The notes below the pieces were generated by a model. It saw nothing but the letters and a program-made list of their open reading frames with translations, was not told the origin of the DNA and made no database searches. DNA of 64,000 bases, taken from the NCBI GenBank assembly GCA_916700875.1, contig CAKAKS010000062.1, positions 12,733,960 through 12,797,959 of the forward strand, in the 5' to 3' direction. Source of the DNA: Sebastes aleutianus. Taxonomy: Eukaryota; Chordata; Actinopteri; Perciformes; Sebastidae. The first letter of the stretch is position 1; the number at the start of each line of letters is the position of its first letter. Shown here one piece after another: positions 49,301 through 57,842 of the stretch. The position numbers were made by a program, and so were the translations under genes.

Positions 49301-51463
49301 TGGTTTATCCGTTCCGGGCTACTGTAGAAACATGGCCGTGCATCATGGCGGACTCCGTGAAGAGGACCCGCTCCCTATGTAGATATAAACGACTAATTTT
49401 AAGGTAACGAAAACGCAGCGATTCTTATTTTCAGGTGATTATACACAAAAGAAAACATACTTTTTCATTTTATCTTCCATTTCTGCCAATAGATCGGGTT
49501 AATCTTAGTTATTCTCTGCTATCTATATACTCTTCTATTTAGTTTTCCCTTTTATTTATTTATTTATTTCTTTTTACTAACTTTTAAATTTATTTTTGCA
49601 TCTATTTTTAATGTATTTTTTTTATTTATTTATTCATTATAAAATTGATGTATGTATTTATGTATTTGTTTATTTATTCATGATTTCTACATTTAATGGC
49701 ATTCATTTTATTTATTTTTTTTATTTTTTTTTTCATTTTGATTCCATCCTCCATACAATAGCTTAGTTCTTCTCTGCAGAGCAATCACTTCTGAAAGGCT
49801 AAAGATGCTTTGACCATATTTCCAGTGGCACTCATCAATATTCCTTCTCTCGTTTTTGTCTCATCAGTCCTTTCACGGCTCTTGCAGCAACGTGTCCGAG
49901 GCCTTCTCTTCCTCCTCATCCTACTCTTCCTCATCCTCCCCCTGCTCCTCCGCGGCTTCCTCTCCGGACTCCCCCTCTCTTTCCAGCTCCTCCTCTGACT
50001 GCCGGACCGATCTGTGCTCTCCAGCCGCATCCTGCGGCGGCGCTCGGCCGAAGCCCACTCTGGCCTCCCACCACAAGCGCTCCGTGTCCATGACCTCCCT
50101 GCCGCTGTATAACCGCCAGGTGGCTGACTCCTGTATAGTCAGGGTGAGCGTGGACCTGGGCCACAACAACGGCAACATGTACAAAAGCATCCTGGTGAGT
50201 TTATCCTCAAGTATTGATTTCAAAATATTAGATCTTCACCACCTTGTGTTGTTTTTCATATCCAAAGATAGATATTTCATTTTTTTAAATTTCTTTCTAC
50301 ATTTTTACTTTTGATTTATGTTCAAATACCTTGTTAAGAATTGTTAAAATTATATCTACTACTTCTCCTTCATTGAAAAATCCATAATCTGTGAATATGC
50401 AAACATTGTTAATGTCAAGTGTTTATCTAGTAAACATAAGATGTCCCCTACTTCACTGAAAAGTTCATTCTCAGTGTGTGTGTGTGTGTACTGGAGACGT
50501 CCGGTTTCCACGTCACATTTTGTAAAGTGCAAGTGTTACTGTGATTGGCTTCTAAACTTGTTGTGGTATCACAAATCGTGCCTGTTTGCACGTGTTGAAC
50601 TGAGATTTAAAGGAACATTTAGGGCGATCTATTGGCAGAAATGGGATGTGTTCTCTAGAATATAATCACCTGAAAATACGAATCGTTGCAAGTCCTTTAT
50701 ATCTACAGTACATATGGAGCAGGTCCTCTTCACGGAGCCGGCCGCCGTGTTTCTACAGTAGCCCAGAACGGACAAACCAAACACTGGCTCTAGAGAGGGA
50801 CATTTGTGTTTTCAGCTTTGGCCACCGTAGTTCTCCTACAGGGAGTTTCAGTTGGTTGCAATCTACAACCTCACCACTAGATGCCACCAGATCCTACACA
50901 CACACACTCCTACGCACCTTTAATTAGGGTGAGCACATTTCAGCAGACAAAACTGCCGCCGGACTTTAATGTGATGCACTACTCTCTGAACATTTAGAAT
51001 GAGCCAAAGTGATGCACAAAGTGCAAAGTTGCAATTGACTTTCTAAAGCAAAAACTTAATTAAGGTGTGTTTAAATAGCACTTATTATTCTTTGTTTTTC
51101 ATAGTTGACCAGCCAGGACAAAACTGCCCAGGTGATTCAGAGGGCGTTGGAGAAGCATCACCTCGAGCACATGAACTGGCACGACTTCACCCTGACGCAG
51201 GTCATCTCCCAGGAGAGAGGTCAGAACACGAGGACTCTACTATCAAAAGAATTGTTGAAAACAGTGCTGAAACAAAAATGAAACGCCCCTTATGACAATT
51301 TTTCTTGTTTTTTCTGTTTTCAGAGTTGCTCATACCAGACAAAGCCAACGTCTTCTATGCCATGTCCACTATGGCAAACTTTGACTTTGTTTTGCGCCAA
51401 TTCCCCAAAGGCCAGAAAAAACCACTGAGGGCCACGTCTAGTCTCGGACGATACACAAAGTAG
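35539..51463 (+). CDS. rgl3: Ral guanine nucleotide dissociation stimulator-like protein (RGL3-type), whole spliced gene
   Basis: Exchange factor that loads GTP on Ral GTPases and is recruited by active Ras. Seventeen coding exons: 35539-35562, 40034-40323, 41732-41776, 41866-42065, 42194-42351, 42435-42683, 42823-42926, 43270-43354, 45077-45148, 45738-45824, 46799-46831, 47180-47301, 48037-48126, 48428-48557, 49868-50194, 51105-51219, 51324-51463. All join in frame with GT-AG introns to give 756 residues. Domains: WGEE.EDGAVYG start motif (about residue 12-25), REM/RasGEF_N (about 30-180), RasGEF with PYQCLGCVWSQRDKK and LINFEKRRREFE (about 225-500), a serine-rich linker (about 540-640), and a Ras-association domain from SCIVRVSVDLG to NVFYAMS (about 648-745). 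RGL3 is preferred over RALGDS, RGL1 and RGL2 on N-terminal sequence and on human 19p13.2 proximity to SLC44A2 (remembered). No disruption seen. Confidence 0.92.
36110..36525. mobile_element. hAT-like nonautonomous element in rgl3 intron 1
   Basis: The right end TTCTTCCACCACTG is the reverse complement of the CAGTGGTGGAAGAA terminus known from abundant fish hAT elements. The interior has repeated ACTTAAGTA-type words (TACTCAAGTACTGTACTTAA at the left). Non-coding. The left edge is uncertain. Confidence 0.7.
37931..37967. repeat. Near-perfect palindrome with a CRE-like core
   Basis: The 17-bp arms TAACCCTGATGATGTCA and TGACGTCATCAGGGTTA are separated by TGG, with one mismatch. The right arm contains TGACGTCA, a consensus CREB/ATF site. 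It lies in rgl3 intron 1. Confidence 0.85.
38222..38764. mobile_element. Inverted-repeat element in rgl3 intron 1
   Basis: TAGGGTTCAATATCTTCTAA near 38222 and TTAACAAGATATTGAACCCTA ending near 38764 are inverted copies with few mismatches, bounding about 540 bp with no transposase. The limits may extend outwards on both sides. Confidence 0.55.
40034..42351 (+). CDS. rgl3: rgl3 exons 2-5: REM (RasGEF N-terminal) domain
   Basis: Exons 40034-40323, 41732-41776, 41866-42065 and 42194-42351. The start is DPVQEWGEEFEDGAVYGVTL, then the CKVRRLKAATLDLVVNHVL and IFLSTYRTFTGT motifs of the REM helix bundle. Exon 4 has TWLDEYSEDFRDPPLHP, a family signature. Exon 5 is an acidic linker leading into EFSAAAIAEQLTRMDS. 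Confidence 0.92.
40890..41195. mobile_element. Probable miniature element in rgl3 intron 2
   Basis: Contains GGTATCAATCTTCTAATTTA and ends TTATTCCTTTAA, sequence I recall as a dispersed fish repeat. The right edge ends in TTAA. The left edge is unclear. Confidence 0.4.
42435..47301 (+). CDS. rgl3: rgl3 exons 6-12: RasGEF (CDC25) catalytic domain
   Basis: Exons 42435-42683, 42823-42926, 43270-43354, 45077-45148, 45738-45824, 46799-46831 and 47180-47301. They include LFVKVVPYQCLGCVWSQRD, ATIAQFNAITNQV, QRARIIEKWIRVAQDCR, NFSSLKAILSALQSNAVYRL, PYLGTYLTVLTMLDTALPD and LINFEKRRREFEVLSQIR. The spacing matches RALGDS-type GEFs. A short Ser/Pro/Thr insert (SSPTSSRRPPTTP) sits in a surface loop of the catalytic domain. 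Confidence 0.93.
45951..46726. mobile_element. Inverted-repeat element filling rgl3 intron 10
   Basis: Left CAACACTTTACTTTACCCCC and right GGGGGTGTTAAACTAAAGTG...TACC are imperfect inverted repeats about 775 bp apart. An (AAAT)n run lies inside. Non-coding. Confidence 0.6.
46340..46380. repeat. (AAAT)n microsatellite
   Basis: About ten ATAA units inside the intron 10 element. Confidence 0.95.
48037..50194 (+). CDS. rgl3: rgl3 exons 13-15: serine-rich linker
   Basis: Exons 48037-48126, 48428-48557 and 49868-50194. Exon 13 closes the GEF domain with SYDLSRQLEPP. Exons 14 and 15 are rich in Ser, with runs such as SSSSYSSSSSP. Exon 15 ends with HKRSVSMTSLPLYN and the start of the Ras-association domain (SCIVRVSVDLG, MYKSIL). 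The antisense frames here are compositional shadows. Confidence 0.9.
49018..49499 (+). mobile_element. TTAA-bounded miniature element, family B copy 2
   Basis: Starts TTAAAGGTCCAGTGTGTAGG and shares the GATTGCAACCAACTGAAG and GGGCTACTGTAGAAACATGG blocks with copy 1 at 30938. It contains a GA-rich insert (about 49220). The right end is decayed. Located in rgl3 intron 14. Confidence 0.75.
49550..49735. repeat. (TTTA)n-rich low-complexity tract
   Basis: T-rich sequence dominated by TTTATTTA units in rgl3 intron 14. Confidence 0.9.
50607..50933 (-). mobile_element. TTAA-bounded miniature element, family B copy 3 (reverse)
   Basis: Begins TTAAAGGAACATTTAGGGCG and ends CCTACGCACCTTTAA. It contains the reverse complements of the CATGTTTCTACAGTAGCCC-type and GTTGCAATCTACAACCTC blocks. 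Both ends are TTAA. Located in rgl3 intron 15. Confidence 0.8.
51105..51463 (+). CDS. rgl3: rgl3 exons 16-17: Ras-association domain and stop
   Basis: Exons 51105-51219 and 51324-51463. They encode LTSQDKTAQVIQRALEKH, then LTQVISQERELLIPDKANV and FYAMSTMANFDFVLRQF, the rest of the ubiquitin-like RA fold, and end RATSSLGRYTK with TAG at 51461-51463. Confidence 0.93.
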
Positions 51464-51740
51464 CACCTCTGGTCTGCAACTCCTGCACCTGGAATATGAA
51501 CCGAGCACACGGGGCTCTCCTTGAAGATATTTTTAAATATTTTTATAAGACAAGTATGTTCTCCAATCCTTTTTTTGGATACCAAAGAGGTAAAAAATGT
51601 GACGTTTTTATGGTAACGGACAAGATGATGCAAAAGCACTTTATGAAGAAGCCTCAACAGAAACGGATGGAGCTTTTAAAAAACATCTGGATCAGACATG
51701 CTTTTATTTCCTGTTGGAATAAACTCTGTATGAATCCTAA
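51464..51740 (+). other. rgl3: rgl3 3' untranslated region (first polyadenylation site)
   Basis: From the stop to about 20 nt past AATAAA at 51718-51723. A longer form is possible, since further A-rich signals occur near 52540. Confidence 0.5.
51718..51723 (+). terminator. rgl3: AATAAA polyadenylation signal of rgl3
   Basis: Perfect AATAAA 255 bp after the stop codon. Confidence 0.55.
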
Positions 51741-53640
51741 AAAAGAAAAAGAAAGAACCCATTCCTTGACTTTTCCCCCAGAGATGTGTCGATGATGCTT
51801 ACACAGTTTTAAGTGCATGGATGCAAATACTGGCTGCTAGATGTCAAAACGCTGACCTAACATGAACATGGAGAAATGCCTGGCCATCTCCCAACGCAGC
51901 TGGGAGCCATTAATAACCTGTGTGTTAAAAAGGGAATGGGGGTCAGATGCTATGTGAAGGGCGTACAGCTGATAATGAACTCCTGGGGCCCCTCAGCAGG
52001 TTGTCAGCCACTCGAGATGAGATACCCGGCGTGATGTGCCAGTGCCATCTGAGGAGTGGGAGGGTACGATCTCACCAGGGATCACGGTGTACCAGCTGAG
52101 TTTCAGGCCCAGCTGCTGCCGCGGCGTTGCTGTGATACTCATCGTGTGAGGCCAGCAGATCCGACTGGAAGGATGGCATTCCTGAGTCGGGGGAACCGTG
52201 ACAGCAGACTTGGATGGACTTTGTGTGTGTGCTTTCAGTGTTAGTGCTACGACTAAGTAAGATTCACTTTAAGAGTTTCAATTTTTTTCTAATGTTTTGT
52301 ATTTATTTTCTGGTTCACACTTTGATTGCACCTTTATTTGATTAACACATTGTGACGACTCGCTGGGTGGCAAGTTGTCTCTTGACTGGTTGGAACATAT
52401 AAAAAAAAAAATCTAAACTTTGATTAGTGAGGTTATAATTTTAGAGATGTCTTATTGTCTGATGAATTCTGAGGATATTTAAAATGTTAATGACAATATT
52501 TAAAATTTTAAAATGAAAGTTTTAAAAAAAAAATTGTATTAAACAGATTTGGTTCAGACTTGTGAAGCCTGGATGTAACTGGTGCTTAAATGGCTTGATT
52601 TAAAGCCTATAACGGGGAATGTAGATGTAATCATTTCAATGACGTCAATTGACGCAGAGATTCTCGTGACATGACTGATAATGATCATATTTCTTACAGT
52701 TCACGCTCCGGGGAGCATTCGCAAAGAGGAAGAGTTGCACATTGAATAGACTCACTTTAGTAAAATCACAAGTTTTACCACTCTGAGGTGCCCTTGGAGT
52801 GTCAGGAGCCTTGCTCAAGGGCACAGATAGCTTTCGAGGAAAGAAACAGACACAGATGTCTTATTGTTGACCTCCTCTACCTACGCTGTTCACACAGATC
52901 TGGGGCTTTGAAACAGTAAACACTGTCTCTTATAAAATGCCTCTTTTTCTTCACTCTAGGGATTAATGAAGTAACTGCCGCAGTTGTAAAACAAAGAGAA
53001 ATACACGATTTAAAAAATGGGATTTGACATGTATTTCCAAGCTGTATTGACAACTTCCTAATAAAAAATGTTTCAGTCCTATTTGTCTGACTGGTTTCTG
53101 CTGTTGAGCACAATGTAGCCAGTCATGGGTTAAGTGTTTCCTTTATGAATTAATATAAAGTTGTTTCATTTTCAAAGCTTAACAATATAAGTTAAACGCA
53201 ATATCAACATTATCTTTGGAATTAGTGTTTGTGGGGCAAGAATCTATGTGTATATACAGTATATATATATGTATTTTTTTTTATCTCCACCCCCTTCATA
53301 TTTTGACTCCTTGTCATGTGAACAATGTTCAAGTTTTTTCCAGTCATATGAGAGCTCTAGATATATATTTTCAACCAAATGCAGGCCAACATGAATTGTA
53401 ACAACCCTGAAAATACCCAGACAAAAACAATTATTTTTTGAGTAAATGTAGTCTCTGTCTTCTTTTCTTTATTGAACCTAAAACATAATACAGTATAATC
53501 ATTATAGAACATGATAAAGTGGGATAAATAAATAAATAATAAAGAAAAAAAAATGTTTTAAGTTAATTCGAAGTTTTAAATTGACAGCTTTTTACAGGTG
53601 TTATTTGAATGCAACGCGTCATAATAAAACACCACAGAAG
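51741..53640. other. Spacer downstream of rgl3; no gene recognised
   Basis: AT-rich, with a short relic (GGAGCCTTGCTCAAGGGCAC, about 52805) like the one at about 30690. A longer rgl3 3' UTR could occupy the first part. No coding region supported. Confidence 0.5.
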
Positions 53641-53754
53641 AATTCCTGACGTCACTGACCCCTGCAGCCGTCAACGTCTCGCTCCTGCTTTTGCGGTTTC
53701 AAACACCTATAAACATGATTAGCGTCTACATTTAGATTTATCCTCATAGAATAA
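53640..53754 (+). promoter_or_regulatory. Possible promoter with CRE site
   Basis: TGACGTCA at about 53648 (in CCTGACGTCACTGACC), a short GC-richer stretch, and ACCTATAAACA at about 53705 as a weak TATA-like word. It stands just before the exon-like ATG at 53755. Inference. Confidence 0.35.
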
Positions 53755-53798
53755 ATGTTTCTACAACGTGTTGTCCTCTCACGGACTGCTCACCGAAG
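53755..53798 (+). CDS. Candidate first coding exon of an unidentified gene (partial)
   Basis: An ATG opens MFLQRVVLSRTAHR, followed by the donor GTAAGA at 53799 in phase 2. The peptide is rich in Arg, Leu, Val and Ser without acidic residues, which resembles a mitochondrial targeting sequence. I cannot name the gene. A possible continuation (acceptor near 58706) gives an open frame to a donor at about 58859, but this is weak. The rest of the gene, if real, may lie beyond the window. Degenerate copies of this exon follow at 55555, 56660 and 58184. Confidence 0.3.
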
Positions 53799-53990
53799 GT
53801 AAGACACAACATGTTCACCTCATGTTTACAAAAACACAGTTAAAGTCAATGAAATATCGTCAGTAGATGGCTTCAGAGAGCTGTGTGCTCAGCCACAGGT
53901 GAGCTAATTGACCAGTAAACTGCCCTGACATCAAGACGCCACAAGGGAGCAGCATCCCAGCAGTGATGGCTCACTCTGCTGAGTCTACAC

Positions 53991-54878
53991 CAGGTGTCAG
54001 CAACCTGTGGCTCAGCTCCTCTCCAGTGGCTCCCTGTGGATTTATAAAACAATTAGTGGAAATGAATAACTGTTTTTTTGTTTACATTTTCATTTTTATT
54101 TATCATTGTTGTAGGTCTAATGTACGATGGTCCTAGTCCTAGTATTATGAGAATAAAGTCATTATATTATAAAGTAGTAATTTTACGTGTTATTTAATTT
54201 TTTTCTTGTAACGTTATGTCTTTATTCTCGTAATATTACGACTTTATTCTCGTAATATTACGACTTTATTCTGTTTATATGATGACTTTATTCTCGTAAT
54301 ATTATGACTTTATTCTCGTTACATTACGACTTTATTCTCGTAATATTATGACTTTATTCTCGTTACATTACGACTTTATTCTCGTAATATTACGACTTTA
54401 TTCTCGTTACATTACGACTTTATTCTCGTAATATTACGACTTTATTCTCGTTACATTACGACTTTATTCTCGTAATATTACGACTTTATTCTCGAAAAGT
54501 TCTGACTTTATTCTCGTTATATTATGACTTTATTCTCGTAATATTACGACTTTATTCTCGTAAAGTTATGGCTTTATTCTCGTACTATTACGACTTTATT
54601 CTCGTTACATTACGACTTTATTCTCGAAAAGTTATGACTTTATTCTCGTTATATTATGACTCAAAATCTCTGATTTTTTTCCCCTCAATGTGGCCCTAAT
54701 ACTCCGTAGTACATTTGCACTTTGGGCCTCACTGCATTAGACTTATATACTATATACTTAGACTATAAACTGTGTTACCTTCATCACAATGCTCAAATAT
54801 TTTGCGGATCCAGACAGAATTTTTATTTCTTTTTTTGCCTAAAATGGCTCTTTTGATAGTAAAGGTGGCTGACTCCTG
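53991..54878 (+). mobile_element. hAT-type nonautonomous transposon, 888 bp, carrying a minisatellite
   Basis: Termini CAGGTGTCAGCAACCTGTGG and, at the other end, GGTGGCTGACTCCTG (reverse complement CAGGAGTCAGCCACC). Flanked by the exact 8-bp duplication GTCTACAC at 53983-53990 and 54879-54886, which is the hAT hallmark. No transposase. The interior is largely the 22-bp minisatellite at 54200-54665. Confidence 0.9.
54200..54665 (+). repeat. 22-bp minisatellite, about 20 copies
   Basis: Units of the type ACTTTATTCTCGTAATATTACG, alternating with TTCTCGTTACATTACG versions. Each unit contains the self-complementary CGTAATATTACG. Just upstream (about 54144-54180) the same motif appears once in the opposite orientation (GAGAATAAAGTC). 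Confidence 0.95.
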
Positions 54879-54900
54879 GTCTACACACATCTGGTTCCTT

Positions 54901-55353
54901 GATATATTTGGCCACTCAGGGATACCAGGAAACGAAAAGGTAGATAAATCAGCAAAGAGCAAAGAATTGGGCACTGCCAATTGAACAGCTCATTGCATAT
55001 TATTGGAAAACACCCTACTGGTCACTGTAGCTGGTGTCAGGTCATGGATACAGTTGAACACGTACTTACTTCATGCACAAAATATTAGTTAAATAGACAA
55101 GAGTATGTTAGCAGGTTTGCAGAGGTTGGCACCAGTGGAGAATGGGGTGGAGGATTTGCTTGGATGCGGGGATACTGTGGAGGGGAGAAAGGTGATTTTT
55201 AGGTTTCTGATCAACACTGGATTAATTAAGAGACTGTAGTAGATAGAGTAGAGGGGTAGTGGACGGATAAAACCAGAAGGAGGCAGCAATGCAACACAAA
55301 GGATGCCAGCTGCCGTAAAACCCCAAAAAAGAAGAAGAAGAAGATATATTTGG
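54901..55353 (+). mobile_element. 5'-truncated LINE with RNase H remnant and target duplication
   Basis: Flanked by the direct repeat GATATATTTGG (54901-54911 and 55343-55353). The start encodes GHSGIPGNEKVDKSAK, the RNase H-like motif of LINEs of the I/Nimb type. The 3' end is GGATGCCAGCTGCCGT...AAACCCC followed by (GAA)n. The same 3' tail occurs at 32717-32798. Probably dead (no RT). Confidence 0.85.
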
Positions 55354-55892
55354 CAGTAAAGTGCTATTGTGGCTTAAAAAAAACACAGAGGTATTGGTGT
55401 GTGTAGATGTTCTGATAATGAAACAACATCAGGTGCTTGTTAAATAAGTTGAAACCCTCAGGGCATCATTTGCTCCTCTTCATTCCATTAAACCTGAATG
55501 TGAAGTTGTCTTTGAATGGAGGGATTTTATAACCCTGTCTCTTTATAACCATAGAACAACCTAATGATGTCCTCGAGCCAGACACGGAGACACGGACTGC
55601 TCACCGACGGTAAGACAACATGCTCACCACTTCTAACTAAAGCTGGCTAACTTATAAAGAAAAGGGACATTGGCCAAAATAGTTCACCTCATGTTTACAA
55701 AAAGACAGTGAAAGTCAATGAGATATGGGCAGTAGATGGCTTCAGAGAGCTGTGTACTCAGCCACAGGTGGACTAAACACATTTGGTTCCTTGATGGTAT
55801 CTGGCAGTAAAGTGCTAATGTGGTTTTAAACAATTCAGAGGTATTTTGTGTGTAGATGTTTTGATTATGCAACAACATCAGGTGCTTGTTAA

Positions 55893-56544
55893 CCATCCTG
55901 TTGTCCTCAGGTCAAATTTGACCTGTTCATTTTATCATAAATATGGATTTATTTCATCTAATTGCCCCCAAAATAACATGGATGGTTCCCTACTATGGTC
56001 TTAGCAAAAAAAAATAAAAAAAATAATGATCACTACTTTTGTTGAATTTGAATAAAACAAATTTCATTCGGAGGTGCAATGTGTCACACAATGTGCAATA
56101 TGATAATTTATATTGTATGCTTATAAACAGTCTAACCAGACTGGGTCAAAGGACCACAGGTGTCATTATGTGCTGCCATTAAAAAAATTCAAGTGCTTTC
56201 AAAACAATATCCAGATTTAACTTTTACAGATACCAGTCTGCGAAAATTCATCAACATTATGTTCCTCTGATAATAACTACAGTCAAAATAATTCATAATT
56301 TCTGTTTTTTTTTACTCACAAATTAGGTATAATTTCATGTAAATGAGGTTTATTAAACATAAATTCCCCCATAAAGGTGTAAAATTTGTGGTAATTAGTT
56401 GGATTGAAGTTGGCCTAAAAGGTGTAACCTAGAATTGGCTGATAATTTATACTGTATGCTTTATAAACACTCAAACCAGACCGGGTCAAATTTGACGGGG
56501 GAAGACAAAAGTTGCTTGTTTCGACGGGAAGACAATAGGAGGGA
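55893..56544 (+). mobile_element. Inverted-repeat element with TAA target duplication, 652 bp
   Basis: Left CCATCCTGTTGTCCTC and right GAAGACAATAGGAGGGA are inverted repeats. The flanking TAA at 55890-55892 and 56545-56547 fits a 3-bp target duplication. It contains the palindrome AGGTCAAATTTGACCT. No transposase. It replaces a GTTAAATAAG-type junction that is intact in neighbouring units. Confidence 0.75.
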
Positions 56545-56846
56545 TAAATAAATTGAAATCCTCAGGGCATTGTTTGCTCCTCTTCATTCCATTAAACCTG
56601 AATGTGAAGTTTGTCTTTGAGTGGAGGGATTTTATAACCCTGTCTCTTTATAACTATAGAACAACCTAATGATGTCCTCGAGCCAGACACAGAGATACTG
56701 ACTGCTCACTAAAGGTAAGACAACGTGCCAACCACTTCTAACTAAAGCTAGCTAACTTATAAAGAAAAGGACATTGGCCAAAATAGTTCACAAAACCCTC
56801 GACGGTGAAAGTCAATGAAATATTCGCCAGTGGATGGCCTCAGAGA

Positions 56847-57842
56847 CATACTGTAGATATAAAACAGTAGATGTGACACCTAATGATTTCAGGATTGAAC
56901 CATATGGTGGCCATCTTACCTGGGTCCAGTTTGAAACTTGCTGTCATTGGAACTTGGTGAAAGAGGCTTATGTTGTCCTTATAATCCTTGTATTTTTCTA
57001 CCAATACAGCAATGCTGTTTTTTATTCAAAGTAATGAGTGTAAGACAACTGTATGTGTCTAGAATGAACCAAAAAAAAACAAAGATTTTGGTAGAATCTT
57101 GATTATTATAGCTCCCAAGAGAATAAATCACGCTTTCCGTCCTGAAGATAATCTCATAGTTGTGCATTTATATTGCAGACAATGATTTTATTTTTTTCCA
57201 ATTTTGAAACCAAACTTATAAGAACTGTCTTTGGTAACCTGAATGGCTAATATACTACATATATCTTTTATGTAGACATCGTAAATACATTCAGTATTGT
57301 GGTCTATAGTCAGGCAGTCACTTCCTGTTTTATGTTTTTTTTTGCAGCCAGCCAGCGTGGGGTTTGTTTTGACGCTGAGAGGAGAGGTTGAAGAGTCTTG
57401 CTAACTGTTTTAGTTGATAACGTAAGTTTTGTTTGGAAAGGTTATTGTCTTCAGCAGAACTCCTGATGGACTCATCTCAATTGCCTTTCATTCTCATCGC
57501 CAAGTAACGTTATGGACATTAACCTCTACGATGATAATGTGGAGAGATGTATTTGCTTTACTGAAAGGAAATCATGTAAAGTCAGGAGGTAACTAACTAA
57601 CTAGCTAACTGTTTGTAGTTTTAGTTGAATAAATCTCTCATCTATTCTGTACTGATGTGTGGAAAGTGATGCCAGCCTCCCTGGTTTCCTTGGTCCTTTT
57701 GGTAAAGCAGTAAGGTGCTGAACAGCTGATAACCTGTTGCTGCCCATATAGGTGGCAATTGTAAACAATACCCAGATAAGATGCAGGACGGTTATCCCAT
57801 TAGTTATGAGGTAATGTCACATCTACTGTTTTATATCTATGG
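56847..57842 (+). mobile_element. Inverted-repeat element, 996 bp, with TCAGAGA target duplication
   Basis: Left CATACTGTAGATATAAAACA, then GTAGATGTGACACC; right GGTAATGTCACATCTACTG, then TTTTATATCTATGG. The flanking TCAGAGA occurs at 56840-56846 and 57843-57849, where other units have a single TTCAGAGAGCTGTG. No coding region seen in the interior. Confidence 0.8.

Noticed and set aside
49785..50223. Overlapping Arg- or Gly-rich minus-strand frames
   Set aside because: Reverse-strand readings of the rgl3 serine-rich exon.
54200..54665. CRISPR-like regular repeats
   Set aside because: Head-to-tail 22-bp minisatellite without unique spacers, inside a eukaryotic hAT element.
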